From contig NZ_JIBE01000007.1 in NCBI RefSeq assembly GCF_000620465.1, positions 62,001 through 126,000 on the forward strand: a DNA stretch of 64,000 nt, read 5' to 3'. The number at the start of each line of letters is the position of its first letter. Position 1 is the stretch's first letter. The translations under genes were made by a program, and so were the position numbers. This DNA is from Ralstonia sp. UNC404CL21Col. GTDB taxonomy: Bacteria > Pseudomonadota > Gammaproteobacteria > Burkholderiales > Burkholderiaceae. A model generated the notes under the pieces. It did not search any database. It saw only the letters and a program-made list of their open reading frames with translations, and had not been told where the DNA came from. Below, piece after piece: positions 7,796 through 16,570 of the stretch.

Positions 7796-8873
7796 ACTCA
7801 CTGTCAACGACCTGCACCTGCAATACGGCAACAACCCGGTTCTCAAGGGTGTCTCGATGCAGCTGCAGAAGGGCGAGGTCGTCTCGCTGCTGGGCCCGTC
7901 CGGTTCGGGCAAGACCACGCTGCTGCGCGCTGTCGCCGGCCTCGAACAGGCCAGCCAGGGCAGCGTAAAGATCGGCGATCGGGTCATGTTCGACGGCGCC
8001 AAGAAGCTCGACGTGCCGGCCGAAGGGCGCAACCTGGGCCTGGTCTTCCAGTCCTACGCGCTGTGGCCGCACAAGACTGTGGCCGAAAACGTCGCCTACC
8101 CGCTCAAGTTGCGCAAGACGCCCGCCGCGCAGATCAAGGAACGCGTGCAGGCTGTGCTGCAGCAACTGGGCCTCGGCCATCTCGGCGAGCGCTTCCCGAG
8201 TCAGCTGTCCGGCGGACAGCAGCAGCGTGTGGCCATCGCGCGCGCCCTGGTCTATAACCCGCCTGTGATCCTGCTCGACGAGCCGCTCTCCAACCTCGAC
8301 GCCAAGCTGCGCGAAGAAGCGCGTGCCTTCCTGCGCGAACTGATCGTGCGCCTGGGCCTGTCCGCGCTGATGGTCACCCACGACCAGAGCGAGGCGATGG
8401 CCATGTCCGATCGCATCCTGCTGCTGAACAACGGCGTGATCGAGCAGCAAGGCACGCCCGAAGAGATGTATGGTGCGCCGCAGACGCTGTTTACCGCCGA
8501 GTTCATGGGCAGCAACAACCGCATCAACGGCAAGATCGCCGAAGTGCGCGACGGCATGGCCCGGCTGGTGGACGAGACCGGAGGTTGGTCGCTGTGGGGC
8601 GTGGCGCGCGGCGATCTGAAGCCGGGCGCGTCGGCGCACGGCGTGATCCGCCTGGAGCAGGTGCGCGTGGGCGTCGACAACGCCGACAACACCATCCACC
8701 TGCCGCTCGCGACGCGCATGTACCTGGGCGACCGCTGGGAATGCCTGTTCCGCGCCACCGACGACAGCGGCGCAACGGGCACAGGCCTGCGCGCCTACTC
8801 CGCCAGCGCCCCGAGCGACGGCAAGTACGCGCTGACCTTCCCGCGCGAACAGTTCTGGCTGTACGCCGCCTGA
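7788..8873 (+). CDS. ABC transporter ATP-binding protein (FbpC/PotA-type)
   Basis: 361-residue ATPase that energises the importer. Walker A GPSGSGKTT is at residues 36-44, the Q-loop lies in LVFQSYALWPH, the signature LSGGQQQRVAIARAL is near residue 140, Walker B VILLDEP is near 160 followed by the D-loop SNLDA, and the H-loop is in MVTHDQSEAM. About 120 C-terminal residues form a TOBE-type regulatory region, as in FbpC/UgpC-class proteins. It is the last gene of the operon, followed by a strong bidirectional terminator. The LWPH variant after the Q-loop is common in this group. Confidence 0.94.
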   Translation: MIELTVNDLHLQYGNNPVLKGVSMQLQKGEVVSLLGPSGSGKTTLLRAVAGLEQASQGSVKIGDRVMFDGAKKLDVPAEGRNLGLVFQSYALWPHKTVAENVAYPLKLRKTPAAQIKERVQAVLQQLGLGHLGERFPSQLSGGQQQRVAIARALVYNPPVILLDEPLSNLDAKLREEARAFLRELIVRLGLSALMVTHDQSEAMAMSDRILLLNNGVIEQQGTPEEMYGAPQTLFTAEFMGSNNRINGKIAEVRDGMARLVDETGGWSLWGVARGDLKPGASAHGVIRLEQVRVGVDNADNTIHLPLATRMYLGDRWECLFRATDDSGATGTGLRAYSASAPSDGKYALTFPREQFWLYAA

Positions 8874-8903
8874 AAAACGCAGCAACAGCAGATTCGTCGG
8901 CAA

Positions 8904-8936
8904 CAAAAAAAGGCAGCCTCGGCTGCCTTTTTCTTT
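8904..8936. terminator. Bidirectional rho-independent terminator between the ABC operon and tatC
   Basis: The stem GGCAGCC/GGCTGCC with a 2-nt spacing (8912-8928) is flanked by an A-tract on the left and a T-tract on the right. It therefore works on both strands between convergent genes. Confidence 0.9.
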
Positions 8937-8957
8937 GGCTGATGCGGGATCGATCCG

Positions 8958-9761
8958 TCAGTCCTTCACCACGGGCAAGTGCTCCGGATTGTTCTCCGGT
9001 GCCGTGGTGTTACGGATAAAGATGGCCGCCAAGATCAACCCCAGCTCATACAGCAGCCACAGCGGCACCGCCAGCAACAGCTGCGACATCACGTCGGGCG
9101 GCGTCACCACCGCGGCGATCACGAAGGCGCCCACCACGACGTACGGCCGCGCCTGTCGCAGCTTCTCCAGGCTCACGATGCCAAAGCGCACCAGCACCAT
9201 CACGACTACCGGTACCTCGAAGGTGATGCCGAAGGCGAGGAACGTGGTCATGGCGAAGCTCAGGTACTTGTCGATGTCGGTGGACATCTCGGCACCCAGC
9301 GGCGCGTTGTAGTGCGCCATGACCTTGAACACCGTCGGGAACACCAGGAAATACGCAAACGCCACACCGCACAGGAACAACACGTAGGTGCTCACCACCA
9401 GCGGCATGATCATCCGCTTCTCATGCGTGTAGAGCCCCGGCGCCACGAACCGCCAGATCTGGTACAGGACCCACGGCAGTGCGATCAGGAAGGCAGCCAG
9501 CAGCGTCACCTTCATCGGCACGAAGAACGAACCTGTGACGTCCGTCACGATCATGTGGCCGTTCTTGGGCAACGCCTGGATCAGCGGCCGCGAGAACAGA
9601 TTGAAAATATCCGGCGCCCAGTAGACCAGGCCCAGAAAGATCAGCAGCACGCCGGCACCGGCCTTGACGATGCGCTCACGCAATTCGACCAGGTGCGAAA
9701 TGAAGGTTTCCTGCGCGCCGTCCTCGGGCGACTCTTGCGGATCGAGCGGAGCGGCACTCAT
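8958..9761 (-). CDS. tatC: Sec-independent protein translocase subunit TatC
   Basis: 267-residue polytopic membrane protein that recognises twin-arginine signals with TatB. Family marks are FISHLVELRERI near the N-terminus (the conserved HLxELRxR signal-binding segment), FVAPGLYTHEKR, the FAYFLVFP segment and GITFEVPVV. Six hydrophobic spans are evident, and the length is normal. It is the last gene of tatABC and ends at a bidirectional terminator. Two Tat-type signals occur elsewhere in the window (MsrP and, more weakly, the binding protein at 1190-2332), so the system has visible local clients. Confidence 0.97.
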   Translation of the reverse strand: MSAAPLDPQESPEDGAQETFISHLVELRERIVKAGAGVLLIFLGLVYWAPDIFNLFSRPLIQALPKNGHMIVTDVTGSFFVPMKVTLLAAFLIALPWVLYQIWRFVAPGLYTHEKRMIMPLVVSTYVLFLCGVAFAYFLVFPTVFKVMAHYNAPLGAEMSTDIDKYLSFAMTTFLAFGITFEVPVVVMVLVRFGIVSLEKLRQARPYVVVGAFVIAAVVTPPDVMSQLLLAVPLWLLYELGLILAAIFIRNTTAPENNPEHLPVVKD

Positions 9762-9822
9762 GTCGGGTGGGAAAGGGGGAAGTCAGGACGCGGCACCGCA
9801 AACACGGCTCGCGCCCGGAAGA

Positions 9823-10335
9823 TCATTCGAAGAAGGAGCGCGCACGCGACTGTGCGGCAACGATGGGCGGACGGTGGCGCTTGACGCGTGCCGCACCCGA
9901 TTGCGCCCACATGCGCACGCCCTGCTTCTGGCGGTACCACTTGGGCATCGAGAGCTGCTTGTTGCGCCAGCTGTTACGGCCGTTGCGCGACTTGCCCGGC
10001 GCGGGGCGCCAGTCGGGCGCGGAGGTCGACGTCTGGGCCGGGTCACCCAGCGCCTCGTTCAGGCGCTCGTTGATCTCGGTCGTGTGCTTGCTGACCTCCT
10101 GGTGGATGGTCTGCTCGACATTGCGCGCGGCCTGCTCGAAGTCGGTGCGCATCTTGCGCAACTCCTCAAGCTCGATTTCGCGGCTGACTTCGGCCTTCAC
10201 GTCGGCGATGTAGCGCTGTGCGCGGCCAAGCAGGGCGCCAGCGGTCCGCGCCACCTTGGGCAGACGCTCGGGCCCGATGACGACGAGCGCCACCATGCCA
10301 ATCAGCGCCAGCTTGGAAATGCCGAGATCGATCAT
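9823..10335 (-). CDS. tatB: Sec-independent protein translocase subunit TatB
   Basis: 170-residue TatB. It has a short N-terminal membrane helix with the GPERLPKVAR hinge (E in VVIGPERLP), an amphipathic helix AGALLGRAQRYIADVKAE, and a long charged coiled region. The last 70 residues are basic and low in complexity (SRNGRNSWRNKQ, SGAARVKRHRPP), giving a strongly positive C-terminus. It lies 20 nt after tatA and 61 nt before tatC on the same strand. The hinge Pro and conserved Glu clearly separate TatB from TatA. Confidence 0.95.
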   Translation of the reverse strand: MIDLGISKLALIGMVALVVIGPERLPKVARTAGALLGRAQRYIADVKAEVSREIELEELRKMRTDFEQAARNVEQTIHQEVSKHTTEINERLNEALGDPAQTSTSAPDWRPAPGKSRNGRNSWRNKQLSMPKWYRQKQGVRMWAQSGAARVKRHRPPIVAAQSRARSFFE

Positions 10336-10355
10336 CGGTCAGCGCGCGTCGATGC

Positions 10356-10604
10356 TCAGCCTTGCTTGGACTTGTCGCGCGCTTCGACGTCGATCGTCGT
10401 CGAATCGTGCAGCTCGCGCGGCGGCTGGCTGGCCGTCTGCTGCGGTGCTGCGGGCTTGTCTTCCGCCCCTTCCTTCATGCCGTCCTTGAAGCCCTTCACG
10501 GCGCTGCCCAGATCCGAACCGATGTTGCGCAGCTTCTTCGTGCCGAACACCATCATGATGATCACCAGCACGATCAGCCAGTGCCAAATGCTAAAGGAAC
10601 CCAT
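10356..10604 (-). CDS. tatA: Sec-independent protein translocase subunit TatA
   Basis: 82-residue TatA pore-forming subunit. [21 protein letters not shown] is the membrane helix, followed by the [14 protein letters not shown] hinge and amphipathic helix with the invariant FG. An acidic low-complexity tail ends the protein. The ribosome-binding site GGGAGTAGGAC precedes the ATG. A second overlapping frame here is a shadow. It is the first gene of tatABC, and a GC-rich inverted repeat lies just upstream. Confidence 0.96.
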   Translation of the reverse strand: MGSFSIWHWLIVLVIIMMVFGTKKLRNIGSDLGSAVKGFKDGMKEGAEDKPAAPQQTASQPPRELHDSTTIDVEARDKSKQG

Positions 10605-10632
10605 GTCCTACTCCCACGTAAATACGGCTGGC

Positions 10633-10655
10633 GGCGCCGCAACGATGGCGGCGCC
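10633..10655 (-). repeat. GC-rich inverted repeat upstream of tatA
   Basis: A perfect 8-bp stem GGCGCCGC/GCGGCGCC with a 7-nt loop lies between the DUF4870 gene and tatA. It has no T-tract on the minus strand, so it is not a typical terminator. It may stabilise or attenuate mRNA at the his/tat junction (inference). Confidence 0.55.
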
Positions 10656-10666
10656 ATTGGTTGAGT

Positions 10667-11080
10667 TTACGGATTTGCGTACATCGGCTTGCTGTCATTC
10701 AGATACAGCCAACCCTTCACAATACGATACAGCATCCAGATGCCCAGAGCCCACAGCACGGCAAAGCCGATGAAGGCGACGGGAATGAGCAGCACACCGA
10801 CCACACCCCACAGTACGCACCACCAGAACGAACGGATCTGCCACCGAAAGTGCGACTCATACAGGGTGCCGCGCACATCGTCGCGCTTAACATACCCGAC
10901 GATGATGGCAATCAATGCAGTGATACCGCCGGTCAGCCAAAAAATGGCGTAGAGGGCATACAGAATATGCGTCAGGCGACGCAAACCGGCCAGGCGCTCC
11001 GCGTCGTCCGTCACCACCACTGCTGCTCCGTATTTGTCCACGCCACCTCCCTGCGACGATTCGCCACCGTGTTCAGTCAC
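10667..11080 (-). CDS. DUF4870-family membrane protein
   Basis: 137-residue protein of unknown function with three hydrophobic segments after a roughly 35-residue polar N-terminus: [32 protein letters not shown] and [14 protein letters not shown]. The [18 protein letters not shown] segment between the first and second spans is characteristic of DUF4870/YwzB-like proteins. It starts eight bases inside the hisE 3' end and sits between hisE and tatA, a placement I recall from Burkholderiales. No catalytic residues are visible and no function is assigned. Confidence 0.85.
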   Translation of the reverse strand: MTEHGGESSQGGGVDKYGAAVVVTDDAERLAGLRRLTHILYALYAIFWLTGGITALIAIIVGYVKRDDVRGTLYESHFRWQIRSFWWCVLWGVVGVLLIPVAFIGFAVLWALGIWMLYRIVKGWLYLNDSKPMYANP

Positions 11081-11447
11081 CCGCTGCGTCGCGCGCCTGC
11101 GACTTGCGCAGCGCTTTTTCTTCCAGACCGGAAAGCCCTTCGCGGCGCGCCAGTTCGCTTACAACATCGTCCGGGGTAAGACCGAAATGCGACAGCAGCA
11201 CCATCGTGTGGAACCACAGATCGGCCACTTCGTAGACGACCTTGCTGCGTGCCTCGTCGGTCATGCCGGCAGCGCGGGCGTCCTTGGCGGCCATGACGGT
11301 CTCGGTGGCTTCTTCACCGATCTTCTTGAGGATCGCATCGTCGCCTTTGTTGAAGAGGCGGGCGATGTAGCTCTTCTCCGGGTCGCCGCCATTGGCGAGC
11401 TTGCGGGATTCGAGCACCTCGCCCAGGCGGCGCAGGGTGTCACTCAT
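11073..11447 (-). CDS. hisE: Phosphoribosyl-ATP pyrophosphatase HisE
   Basis: 124-residue MazG-fold enzyme hydrolysing PR-ATP to PR-AMP in histidine synthesis. The start [13 protein letters not shown] was chosen over a longer frame because it matches the family N-terminus and overlaps the hisI stop by eight bases. The metal-binding motif region [15 protein letters not shown] and the [13 protein letters not shown] helix are intact. It is a separate protein from HisI, unlike the fused HisIE of enterobacteria. Confidence 0.95.
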   Translation of the reverse strand: MSDTLRRLGEVLESRKLANGGDPEKSYIARLFNKGDDAILKKIGEEATETVMAAKDARAAGMTDEARSKVVYEVADLWFHTMVLLSHFGLTPDDVVSELARREGLSGLEEKALRKSQARDAAGD

Positions 11448-11862
11448 GATTGTGGCCGGGCTTGCCGGCGTAGATGTCGTCGGGATTCTTGAGCACGGGC
11501 TCGACGGTGTGCCAGTCGCCGTCTTCCACATTGCCTTCGAACTTCTGGAAGAAGCAGGCGTGGCGGCCAGTATGGCAGGCGATACCGCCGACTTGTGTGA
11601 CACGCAGCAGGACCACGTCTTCATCGCAGTCGAGGCGGATTTCGTGCACCTTCTGGATGTGGCCGGACTCCTCGCCCTTATGCCACAGACGCTTGCGCGA
11701 GCGCGACCAGAACACGGCCTCGCCCGTTTCCACTGTCTTCTGAAGCGCCTCGCGGTTCATGAAGGCGAACATCAGGACGTCGTTGCTGCCCTGCTCCTGC
11801 ACGATCACCGGCACCAGGCCGTTGTCGTCCCAGTGGACCTTGTTCAGCCACTTCTTGCTCAT
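11440..11862 (-). CDS. hisI: Phosphoribosyl-AMP cyclohydrolase HisI
   Basis: 140-residue monofunctional enzyme opening the purine ring of PR-AMP. The zinc and magnesium site is visible in [13 protein letters not shown] and [14 protein letters not shown], and the [10 protein letters not shown] and [16 protein letters not shown] segments are canonical. The ATG overlaps the hisF stop (ATGA), and the 3' end overlaps hisE by eight bases, so hisF-hisI-hisE form a tightly coupled block. Confidence 0.96.
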   Translation of the reverse strand: MSKKWLNKVHWDDNGLVPVIVQEQGSNDVLMFAFMNREALQKTVETGEAVFWSRSRKRLWHKGEESGHIQKVHEIRLDCDEDVVLLRVTQVGGIACHTGRHACFFQKFEGNVEDGDWHTVEPVLKNPDDIYAGKPGHNHE

Positions 11863-12635
11863 AGTCCGATCCGTACTGGAATGCCCTGCTCTGCCATGAA
11901 TTGCTTGGCCTGGCCGACGGTGTATTCGCCGTAATGGAAGATGCTCGCCGCGAGCACTGCATCGGCGTGGCCTTGCTGGATGCCGTCAGCTAGATGCTGC
12001 AGGTTGCCCACGCCGCCCGAGGCGATGACCGGAACCGGCACGGCGTCCGACACGGCGCAGGTCAACTCCAGATCGAAGCCGGCCTTGGTGCCGTCCCGGT
12101 CCATGCTGGTCAGCAGGATTTCGCCGGCGCCGCGCTGTGCCATTTCACGCGCCCACGCCACGGCATCCAGGCCCGTGCCTTTCCGGCCGCCGTGCGTGAA
12201 GACTTCCCAGCGCGGGGCCTCGCCTTCGGCCGACACCTTCTTGGCGTCGATGGCCACGACGATGCATTGCGCGCCATGGCGGGCGCTGGCGTCCGAAACG
12301 AGTTGCGGATTCGCCACCGCCGACGAGTTCATGCTGATCTTGTCCGCACCGGCGTTGAGCAGCCGGCGCACGTCTTCCAGCGCGCGCACACCGCCGCCCA
12401 CCGTCAGCGGAATGAACACCTGCGAAGCCACCGCCTCGATGATGCCCAGCATCAGGTCGCGCCCGTCGGACGTGGCCGTGATGTCGAGGAAGGTGATTTC
12501 GTCGGCGCCCTGCTCGTCGTAGCGGCGTGCGATTTCGACGGGGTCGCCGGCGTCGCGCAATTCGACGAAGTTGACGCCCTTGACCACCCGGCCGTTGGTC
12601 ACGTCCAGGCAGGGGATGATTCGTTTGGCTAGCAT
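11859..12635 (-). CDS. hisF: Imidazole glycerol phosphate synthase cyclase subunit HisF
   Basis: 258-residue TIM barrel that uses ammonia from HisH to make IGP and AICAR. The start [12 protein letters not shown] is the universal HisF N-terminus; the longer frame is a read-back into the hisA gap. Catalytic Asp11 is in [12 protein letters not shown], the second Asp is in [11 protein letters not shown], and phosphate sites are in TVGGGVR and IASGGVG. It overlaps hisI by four bases. HisF and HisH are separated by hisA, the usual order. Confidence 0.97.
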   Translation of the reverse strand: MLAKRIIPCLDVTNGRVVKGVNFVELRDAGDPVEIARRYDEQGADEITFLDITATSDGRDLMLGIIEAVASQVFIPLTVGGGVRALEDVRRLLNAGADKISMNSSAVANPQLVSDASARHGAQCIVVAIDAKKVSAEGEAPRWEVFTHGGRKGTGLDAVAWAREMAQRGAGEILLTSMDRDGTKAGFDLELTCAVSDAVPVPVIASGGVGNLQHLADGIQQGHADAVLAASIFHYGEYTVGQAKQFMAEQGIPVRIGL

Positions 12636-12682
12636 GATGAGGCGGGCGCCGGAGCGCCCGTTGTGCACGGCTGGATCAACGA

Positions 12683-13426
12683 TCAGGCCGCGCCGAGTTT
12701 GTCCGCAAGGGCTTGCGCTTCCTTGAAGTTCAGGTCGCCCGAATAAATGGCGCGGCCGCAGATCACGCCTTCCACGCCATGCTCTTCGACCGCGCACAGA
12801 TGGTCGATGTCCTTCAGGTTCGACAGGCCGCCGCTGGCAATGACCGGAATCTTCACCGACTGCGCCAACTTGACGGTGGCATCGATGTTGATGCCCTGCA
12901 GCATGCCGTCGCGGCCGATGTCGGTGTAAATGATGCCTTCGACGCCGTAGTCTTCGTACTTCTTGGCGAGGTCCACGACTTCATGGCCAGACAGCTTGCT
13001 CCAGCCGTCGGTCGCCACCTTGCCGTCCTTGGCATCGAGCCCAACGATGATATGGCCGCCGAATGCCGTGCAGGCGTCCCGCAGAAAACCCGGGTCCTTG
13101 ACCGCCGCCGTACCGATGATCACGTACGACAGGCCGTCGTCGAGCCAGCGCTCGATGGTGCCCAAGTCGCGGATGCCGCCGCCGAGTTGCACGGGGATCT
13201 CGTCACCCACCTCGGCGAGGATGGCCTTGACGGCCGCCTCGTTACGAGGCTTGCCGGCGAAAGCGCCGTTCAGATCGACCAGATGCAACCGGCGCGCGCC
13301 TTGTTCGACCCAGTGCCGCGCCATGGCGGCCGGGTCTTCCGAGAACACGGTGGCTTGATCCATATCGCCTTGTTTGAGGCGCACACACTGACCGTCCTTC
13401 AGGTCGATGGCCGGGATGAGCAACAT
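12683..13426 (-). CDS. hisA: HisA, phosphoribosylformimino-AICAR-P isomerase
   Basis: 247-residue TIM barrel catalysing the Amadori rearrangement before His[19 protein letters not shown] holds the first catalytic Asp; [13 protein letters not shown] holds the second. Phosphate-binding GGGIRD and ASGGLSN loops are present. It lies 47 nt upstream of hisF on the same strand. The length and all motifs are normal. Confidence 0.97.
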   Translation of the reverse strand: MLLIPAIDLKDGQCVRLKQGDMDQATVFSEDPAAMARHWVEQGARRLHLVDLNGAFAGKPRNEAAVKAILAEVGDEIPVQLGGGIRDLGTIERWLDDGLSYVIIGTAAVKDPGFLRDACTAFGGHIIVGLDAKDGKVATDGWSKLSGHEVVDLAKKYEDYGVEGIIYTDIGRDGMLQGINIDATVKLAQSVKIPVIASGGLSNLKDIDHLCAVEEHGVEGVICGRAIYSGDLNFKEAQALADKLGAA

Positions 13427-13501
13427 AAGCGTGACGACAGAGTTGAGGGGGAAAATTTAAAAGGGCGAAAAATGGATTCGATTGCGACGCCACGGCGGGC
13501 G

Positions 13502-14155
13502 TCACGGATTCCAGTGCACGAAGTTCCGGTAGATCTGCAGGCCGGCTTGCGCACTTTTTTCCGGGTGAAACTGTGTTGCAAAAATATTATCCCGGGCGAT
13601 GGCGCAGGTAAACCGCACGCCGTATTCGGTCTCTCCGACCGATTCGTCGGCATTGGCGGGCCGCGCGTAGTAGCTATGCACGAAATAGAAGTAGCTCTGG
13701 TCTGGCACCCCTTCCCAGAGGGCGTGGGCACGACTCTGGTGCACGCGGTTCCAGCCCATCTGAGGCACTTTGTACCGTGAGCCGTCCGGCTGCAACTGGC
13801 CATCCAGATCAAAGCGGACCACATCGCCTTTGATGAGACCCAGACCTTCGGTGTATTGCTGGCCGGGGCGCGCCTCGGTGCTGCGCTCCAGCAACATCTG
13901 CTCGCCTACGCATACGCCGAGCATCGGCTTGCTCCGCGATGCCTCCAGCACCGCGTCGCGCAGGCCGGATTGGTCGAAGGCCGCCATGCAGTCGGGCATG
14001 GCGCCTTGCCCTGGCAGCACCACGCGATCAGCGGCGCGGATTTCATCCGCTTGCGCACTGATGCGCACATCGGCCTGGGGAGCAACGGCCATCAGGGCTT
14101 GCGCCACCGAGCGCAGATTGCCCATGCCGTAATCGACGATTGCGATCTTAGTCAT
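13502..14155 (-). CDS. hisH: Imidazole glycerol phosphate synthase glutaminase subunit HisH
   Basis: 217-residue class I glutamine amidotransferase. [12 protein letters not shown] is the conserved N-terminus. The nucleophile Cys lies in [11 protein letters not shown], a variant of the usual GICLGMQ, and the His-Glu pair is in ATQFHPEKS. It delivers ammonia to HisF. It is located between marC and hisA, 75 nt from hisA and 8 nt from marC. Confidence 0.96.
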   Translation of the reverse strand: MTKIAIVDYGMGNLRSVAQALMAVAPQADVRISAQADEIRAADRVVLPGQGAMPDCMAAFDQSGLRDAVLEASRSKPMLGVCVGEQMLLERSTEARPGQQYTEGLGLIKGDVVRFDLDGQLQPDGSRYKVPQMGWNRVHQSRAHALWEGVPDQSYFYFVHSYYARPANADESVGETEYGVRFTCAIARDNIFATQFHPEKSAQAGLQIYRNFVHWNP

Positions 14156-14163
14156 GACTTAAC

Positions 14164-14787
14164 TTAGGCCCGAAGTACGGGCAACAGGGTTTTCAGCCCA
14201 TCAACGATGAATTCCACGGCCAGCGCCGCCAGGATCAGGCCCATCAACCGCGTCCCGACGTTGATGCCGGTGCGGCCGATCACACGGGCGATCGGCTCGG
14301 CCGCGCGCAACACGATCCAGACCACAGCTGCAATCGCCACACCGACGCCCGCCAGGAGAAACAGGTCCCACCAGTGCTTGGTTTTGCCGGCGTAGACGAT
14401 GACCGTGCTGATCGAGCCGGGGCCCGTGAGCAGCGGAATCGCCAGCGGCACAACCGCAATGCTGGCCTTGGCACCGGCCTCGTCCTCTTCTTCGGGCGTC
14501 GCCTTGGTGCGGCTGGTCTGCGCATTCAGCATGTTCAGCGCGATCATGATCATGATGATCCCGCCGCCAACCTGCAGCGAACCTACCGAAAACCCGAAAA
14601 AGCCGATGATCTGCTCGCCCAGCAACGCCGACAGGCCGATCACGATCGCCACCGAAATCGACGCGACCTTGATGGTGCGGCGCTTCTCCTCATCCGTCTG
14701 GCTCTCGGTCAGACTGATGAAGAACGGGATCGCGCCGATCGGGTTGATCAGCGCGAGCAGCGAGAAAAAGCTTTTGGTCAGATCCAT
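14164..14787 (-). CDS. MarC-family integral membrane protein
   Basis: 207-residue protein with about six hydrophobic spans. It begins LTKSFFSLLALINPIGAIPFFISLT, with the asparagine-proline hairpin (NPIGAIPFF) typical of MarC/UPF0056 proteins. The related second hairpin is AIPLLTGPGSISTVI. The transported substrate is unknown; the old link to multiple antibiotic resistance is not supported for the family. It sits inside the histidine operon between hisB and hisH, which may reflect co-transcription rather than a role in histidine synthesis. Confidence 0.93.
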   Translation of the reverse strand: MDLTKSFFSLLALINPIGAIPFFISLTESQTDEEKRRTIKVASISVAIVIGLSALLGEQIIGFFGFSVGSLQVGGGIIMIMIALNMLNAQTSRTKATPEEEDEAGAKASIAVVPLAIPLLTGPGSISTVIVYAGKTKHWWDLFLLAGVGVAIAAVVWIVLRAAEPIARVIGRTGINVGTRLMGLILAALAVEFIVDGLKTLLPVLRA

Positions 14788-14842
14788 CGGATCGGCGGCC
14801 GGTTTTGGAGTCGGGTAGGCGCGGCCAGGCCGACGCAGTGAT

Positions 14843-15433
14843 TTACAGGGCGCCCTTGGTCGACGGAATCGTGCCGGCTGCGCGCGGATCGATCTCGACC
14901 GCCATGCGCAGCGCGCGGCCGAAGGCCTTGAAGACAGTCTCGATCTGGTGGTGCGCGTTGACGCCGCGCAGGTTGTCGATATGCAGCGTCACGCCGGCAT
15001 GGTTGACGAACCCGCGGAAGAACTCGATGGACAGGTCCACGTCAAAATTGCCGACGCGCGCGCGCGTGAACGGCACGTGGAACTCCAGGCCCGGACGGCC
15101 GGAGAAATCGATGACCACGCGCGACAGGGCTTCGTCCAGCGGCACGTAGCTGTGGCCGTAGCGCACGATGCCCTTTTTGTCGCCGATGGCCTTGGCGACG
15201 GCCTGGCCCAGCGTGATGCCGACGTCTTCCACGGTGTGGTGATCGTCGATATGGGTGTCGCCGGTGGCCGAGACGTCCAGGTCGACCATGCCGTGACGGG
15301 CGATCTGGTCGAGCATGTGGTCGAGGAAGGGGACGCCGGTGTTCAGCGTCTGCTTGCCCGTGCCGTCCAAATCAAGGGCGACGCGGATCTGCGTTTCAGA
15401 GGTGTTGCGAGTGACCTCGGCACGGCGGCTCAT
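14843..15433 (-). CDS. hisB: Imidazoleglycerol-phosphate dehydratase HisB
   Basis: 196-residue monofunctional dehydratase. The start [16 protein letters not shown] matches the family and overlaps the hisC stop (ATGA). Metal ligands occur in the repeated HHxxED-type motifs [21 protein letters not shown] and [12 protein letters not shown], and in [10 protein letters not shown]. There is no phosphatase domain, so histidinol phosphatase must be encoded elsewhere. Confidence 0.97.
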   Translation of the reverse strand: MSRRAEVTRNTSETQIRVALDLDGTGKQTLNTGVPFLDHMLDQIARHGMVDLDVSATGDTHIDDHHTVEDVGITLGQAVAKAIGDKKGIVRYGHSYVPLDEALSRVVIDFSGRPGLEFHVPFTRARVGNFDVDLSIEFFRGFVNHAGVTLHIDNLRGVNAHHQIETVFKAFGRALRMAVEIDPRAAGTIPSTKGAL

Positions 15434-16554
15434 GGGGCTTCCTGCATCGATGCGACAAAGGCATCGATAAATTGCGCGTTTTCTTCGGGATTGCTGACCG
15501 TCACGCGCAGACAATTGGTCAACAACGGGTGCATTTTACTGACGTTTTTAATCAGAATCCGCCGATTGAGCAGGCGCTCGAACAAGGCGGCGGCATTCGG
15601 CACGCGCAGCAGGATGAAATTCGCCGCGCTGGGGAACACCGTCACGCCCGGCTGCGCCGACAGCACATCGATGAGCTTGGTGCGCTCGGCGCGCAGGGTG
15701 GCTGCCTGGGCATCGAGCACGTCCACGTGTTCGAGCATGAACTGGGCGGTCGCCTCGGTCAGCACATTCACGTTATACGGCGGGCGCACCTTGTCCAGTT
15801 CGGCGATCCACTTTGGGTGGCCGGCCACGTAGCCGAGGCGGATGCCGGCCAAGCCCAGCTTGGAGACGGTGCGCATCACCAGAAGGTGATCGAAATCGCG
15901 CAGGCGCGGCATCCAGCTGTGTTGCGCGAACGGCTGGTAGGCCTCGTCGACCACCACCAGGCTCTGGCACACCGGGCCGCGTGCGGCGCGGATGATCGCG
16001 TCCATGTCGGCCGCGTCGAACAGGTTGCCCGTCGGGTTGTTCGGATACGCCAGGTAGATGACGGCGGGCTGGTGTTCGGCCATGGCCGCCAGCATCGCTT
16101 CACGGTCGAGCGTCAGGTCCGCCTTGAGCGGTACGCCGACAAAGTTCAGGCCCAGCAGCTGCGCCGACATCGCGTACATCACGAAGCCCGGCACTGGCGC
16201 CAGCACGGTCGCGCCCGGCTTGGCCGCGGCAATGGCGATCAGGCTGATGATCTCGTCCGAGCCGTTGCCCAGCAGCACCTCGGCGCCGGCCGGCACGTGC
16301 ATCACCTGCTTGAGCTGCGCCTTCAGTGCGTCGGCGGTCGGTACCGGGTAGCGGTTGAGCGCGACTTCAGCCAGGCGCTTGCCCAACGCGTCGCGCAGCA
16401 TCGCCGGCAGCAGATATGGGTTTTCCATCGCGTCCAGCTTGACCCTGCCGGTCGCGTCGGGCACGTGGTACGCGCCCATGGCGCGAACGTCGTCGCGCAC
16501 GATGCGCGCGAGCAGGTCATCCAGAGAGGCTTGGGCCGAAGCGGTGGCGGTCAT
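15430..16554 (-). CDS. hisC: Histidinol-phosphate aminotransferase HisC
   Basis: 374-residue PLP aminotransferase. The start [15 protein letters not shown] avoids a spurious extension. KLDAMENPY is the substrate loop, [10 protein letters not shown] binds the PLP phosphate, [11 protein letters not shown] and [10 protein letters not shown] contact PLP, and [15 protein letters not shown] carries the Schiff-base Lys. It overlaps hisB by four bases and follows hisD after 16 nt. It makes histidinol phosphate from imidazole-acetol phosphate. Confidence 0.96.
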   Translation of the reverse strand: MTATASAQASLDDLLARIVRDDVRAMGAYHVPDATGRVKLDAMENPYLLPAMLRDALGKRLAEVALNRYPVPTADALKAQLKQVMHVPAGAEVLLGNGSDEIISLIAIAAAKPGATVLAPVPGFVMYAMSAQLLGLNFVGVPLKADLTLDREAMLAAMAEHQPAVIYLAYPNNPTGNLFDAADMDAIIRAARGPVCQSLVVVDEAYQPFAQHSWMPRLRDFDHLLVMRTVSKLGLAGIRLGYVAGHPKWIAELDKVRPPYNVNVLTEATAQFMLEHVDVLDAQAATLRAERTKLIDVLSAQPGVTVFPSAANFILLRVPNAAALFERLLNRRILIKNVSKMHPLLTNCLRVTVSNPEENAQFIDAFVASMQEAP

Positions 16555-16570
16555 CGTCGTGCGGCGGAGG

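Noticed and set aside
5993-8032. A 679-codon frame antisense to the permease gene
   Set aside because: The opposite strand encodes a canonical two-domain permease with EAA loops; the antisense product is His/Gln/Arg-rich low complexity.
4790-8873. Naming the ABC operon fbpABC (ferric iron uptake)
   Set aside because: Overall similarity fits, but the adjacent tyrosine iron ligands are not seen and the regulator is TctDE-like, so substrate naming is unsafe.
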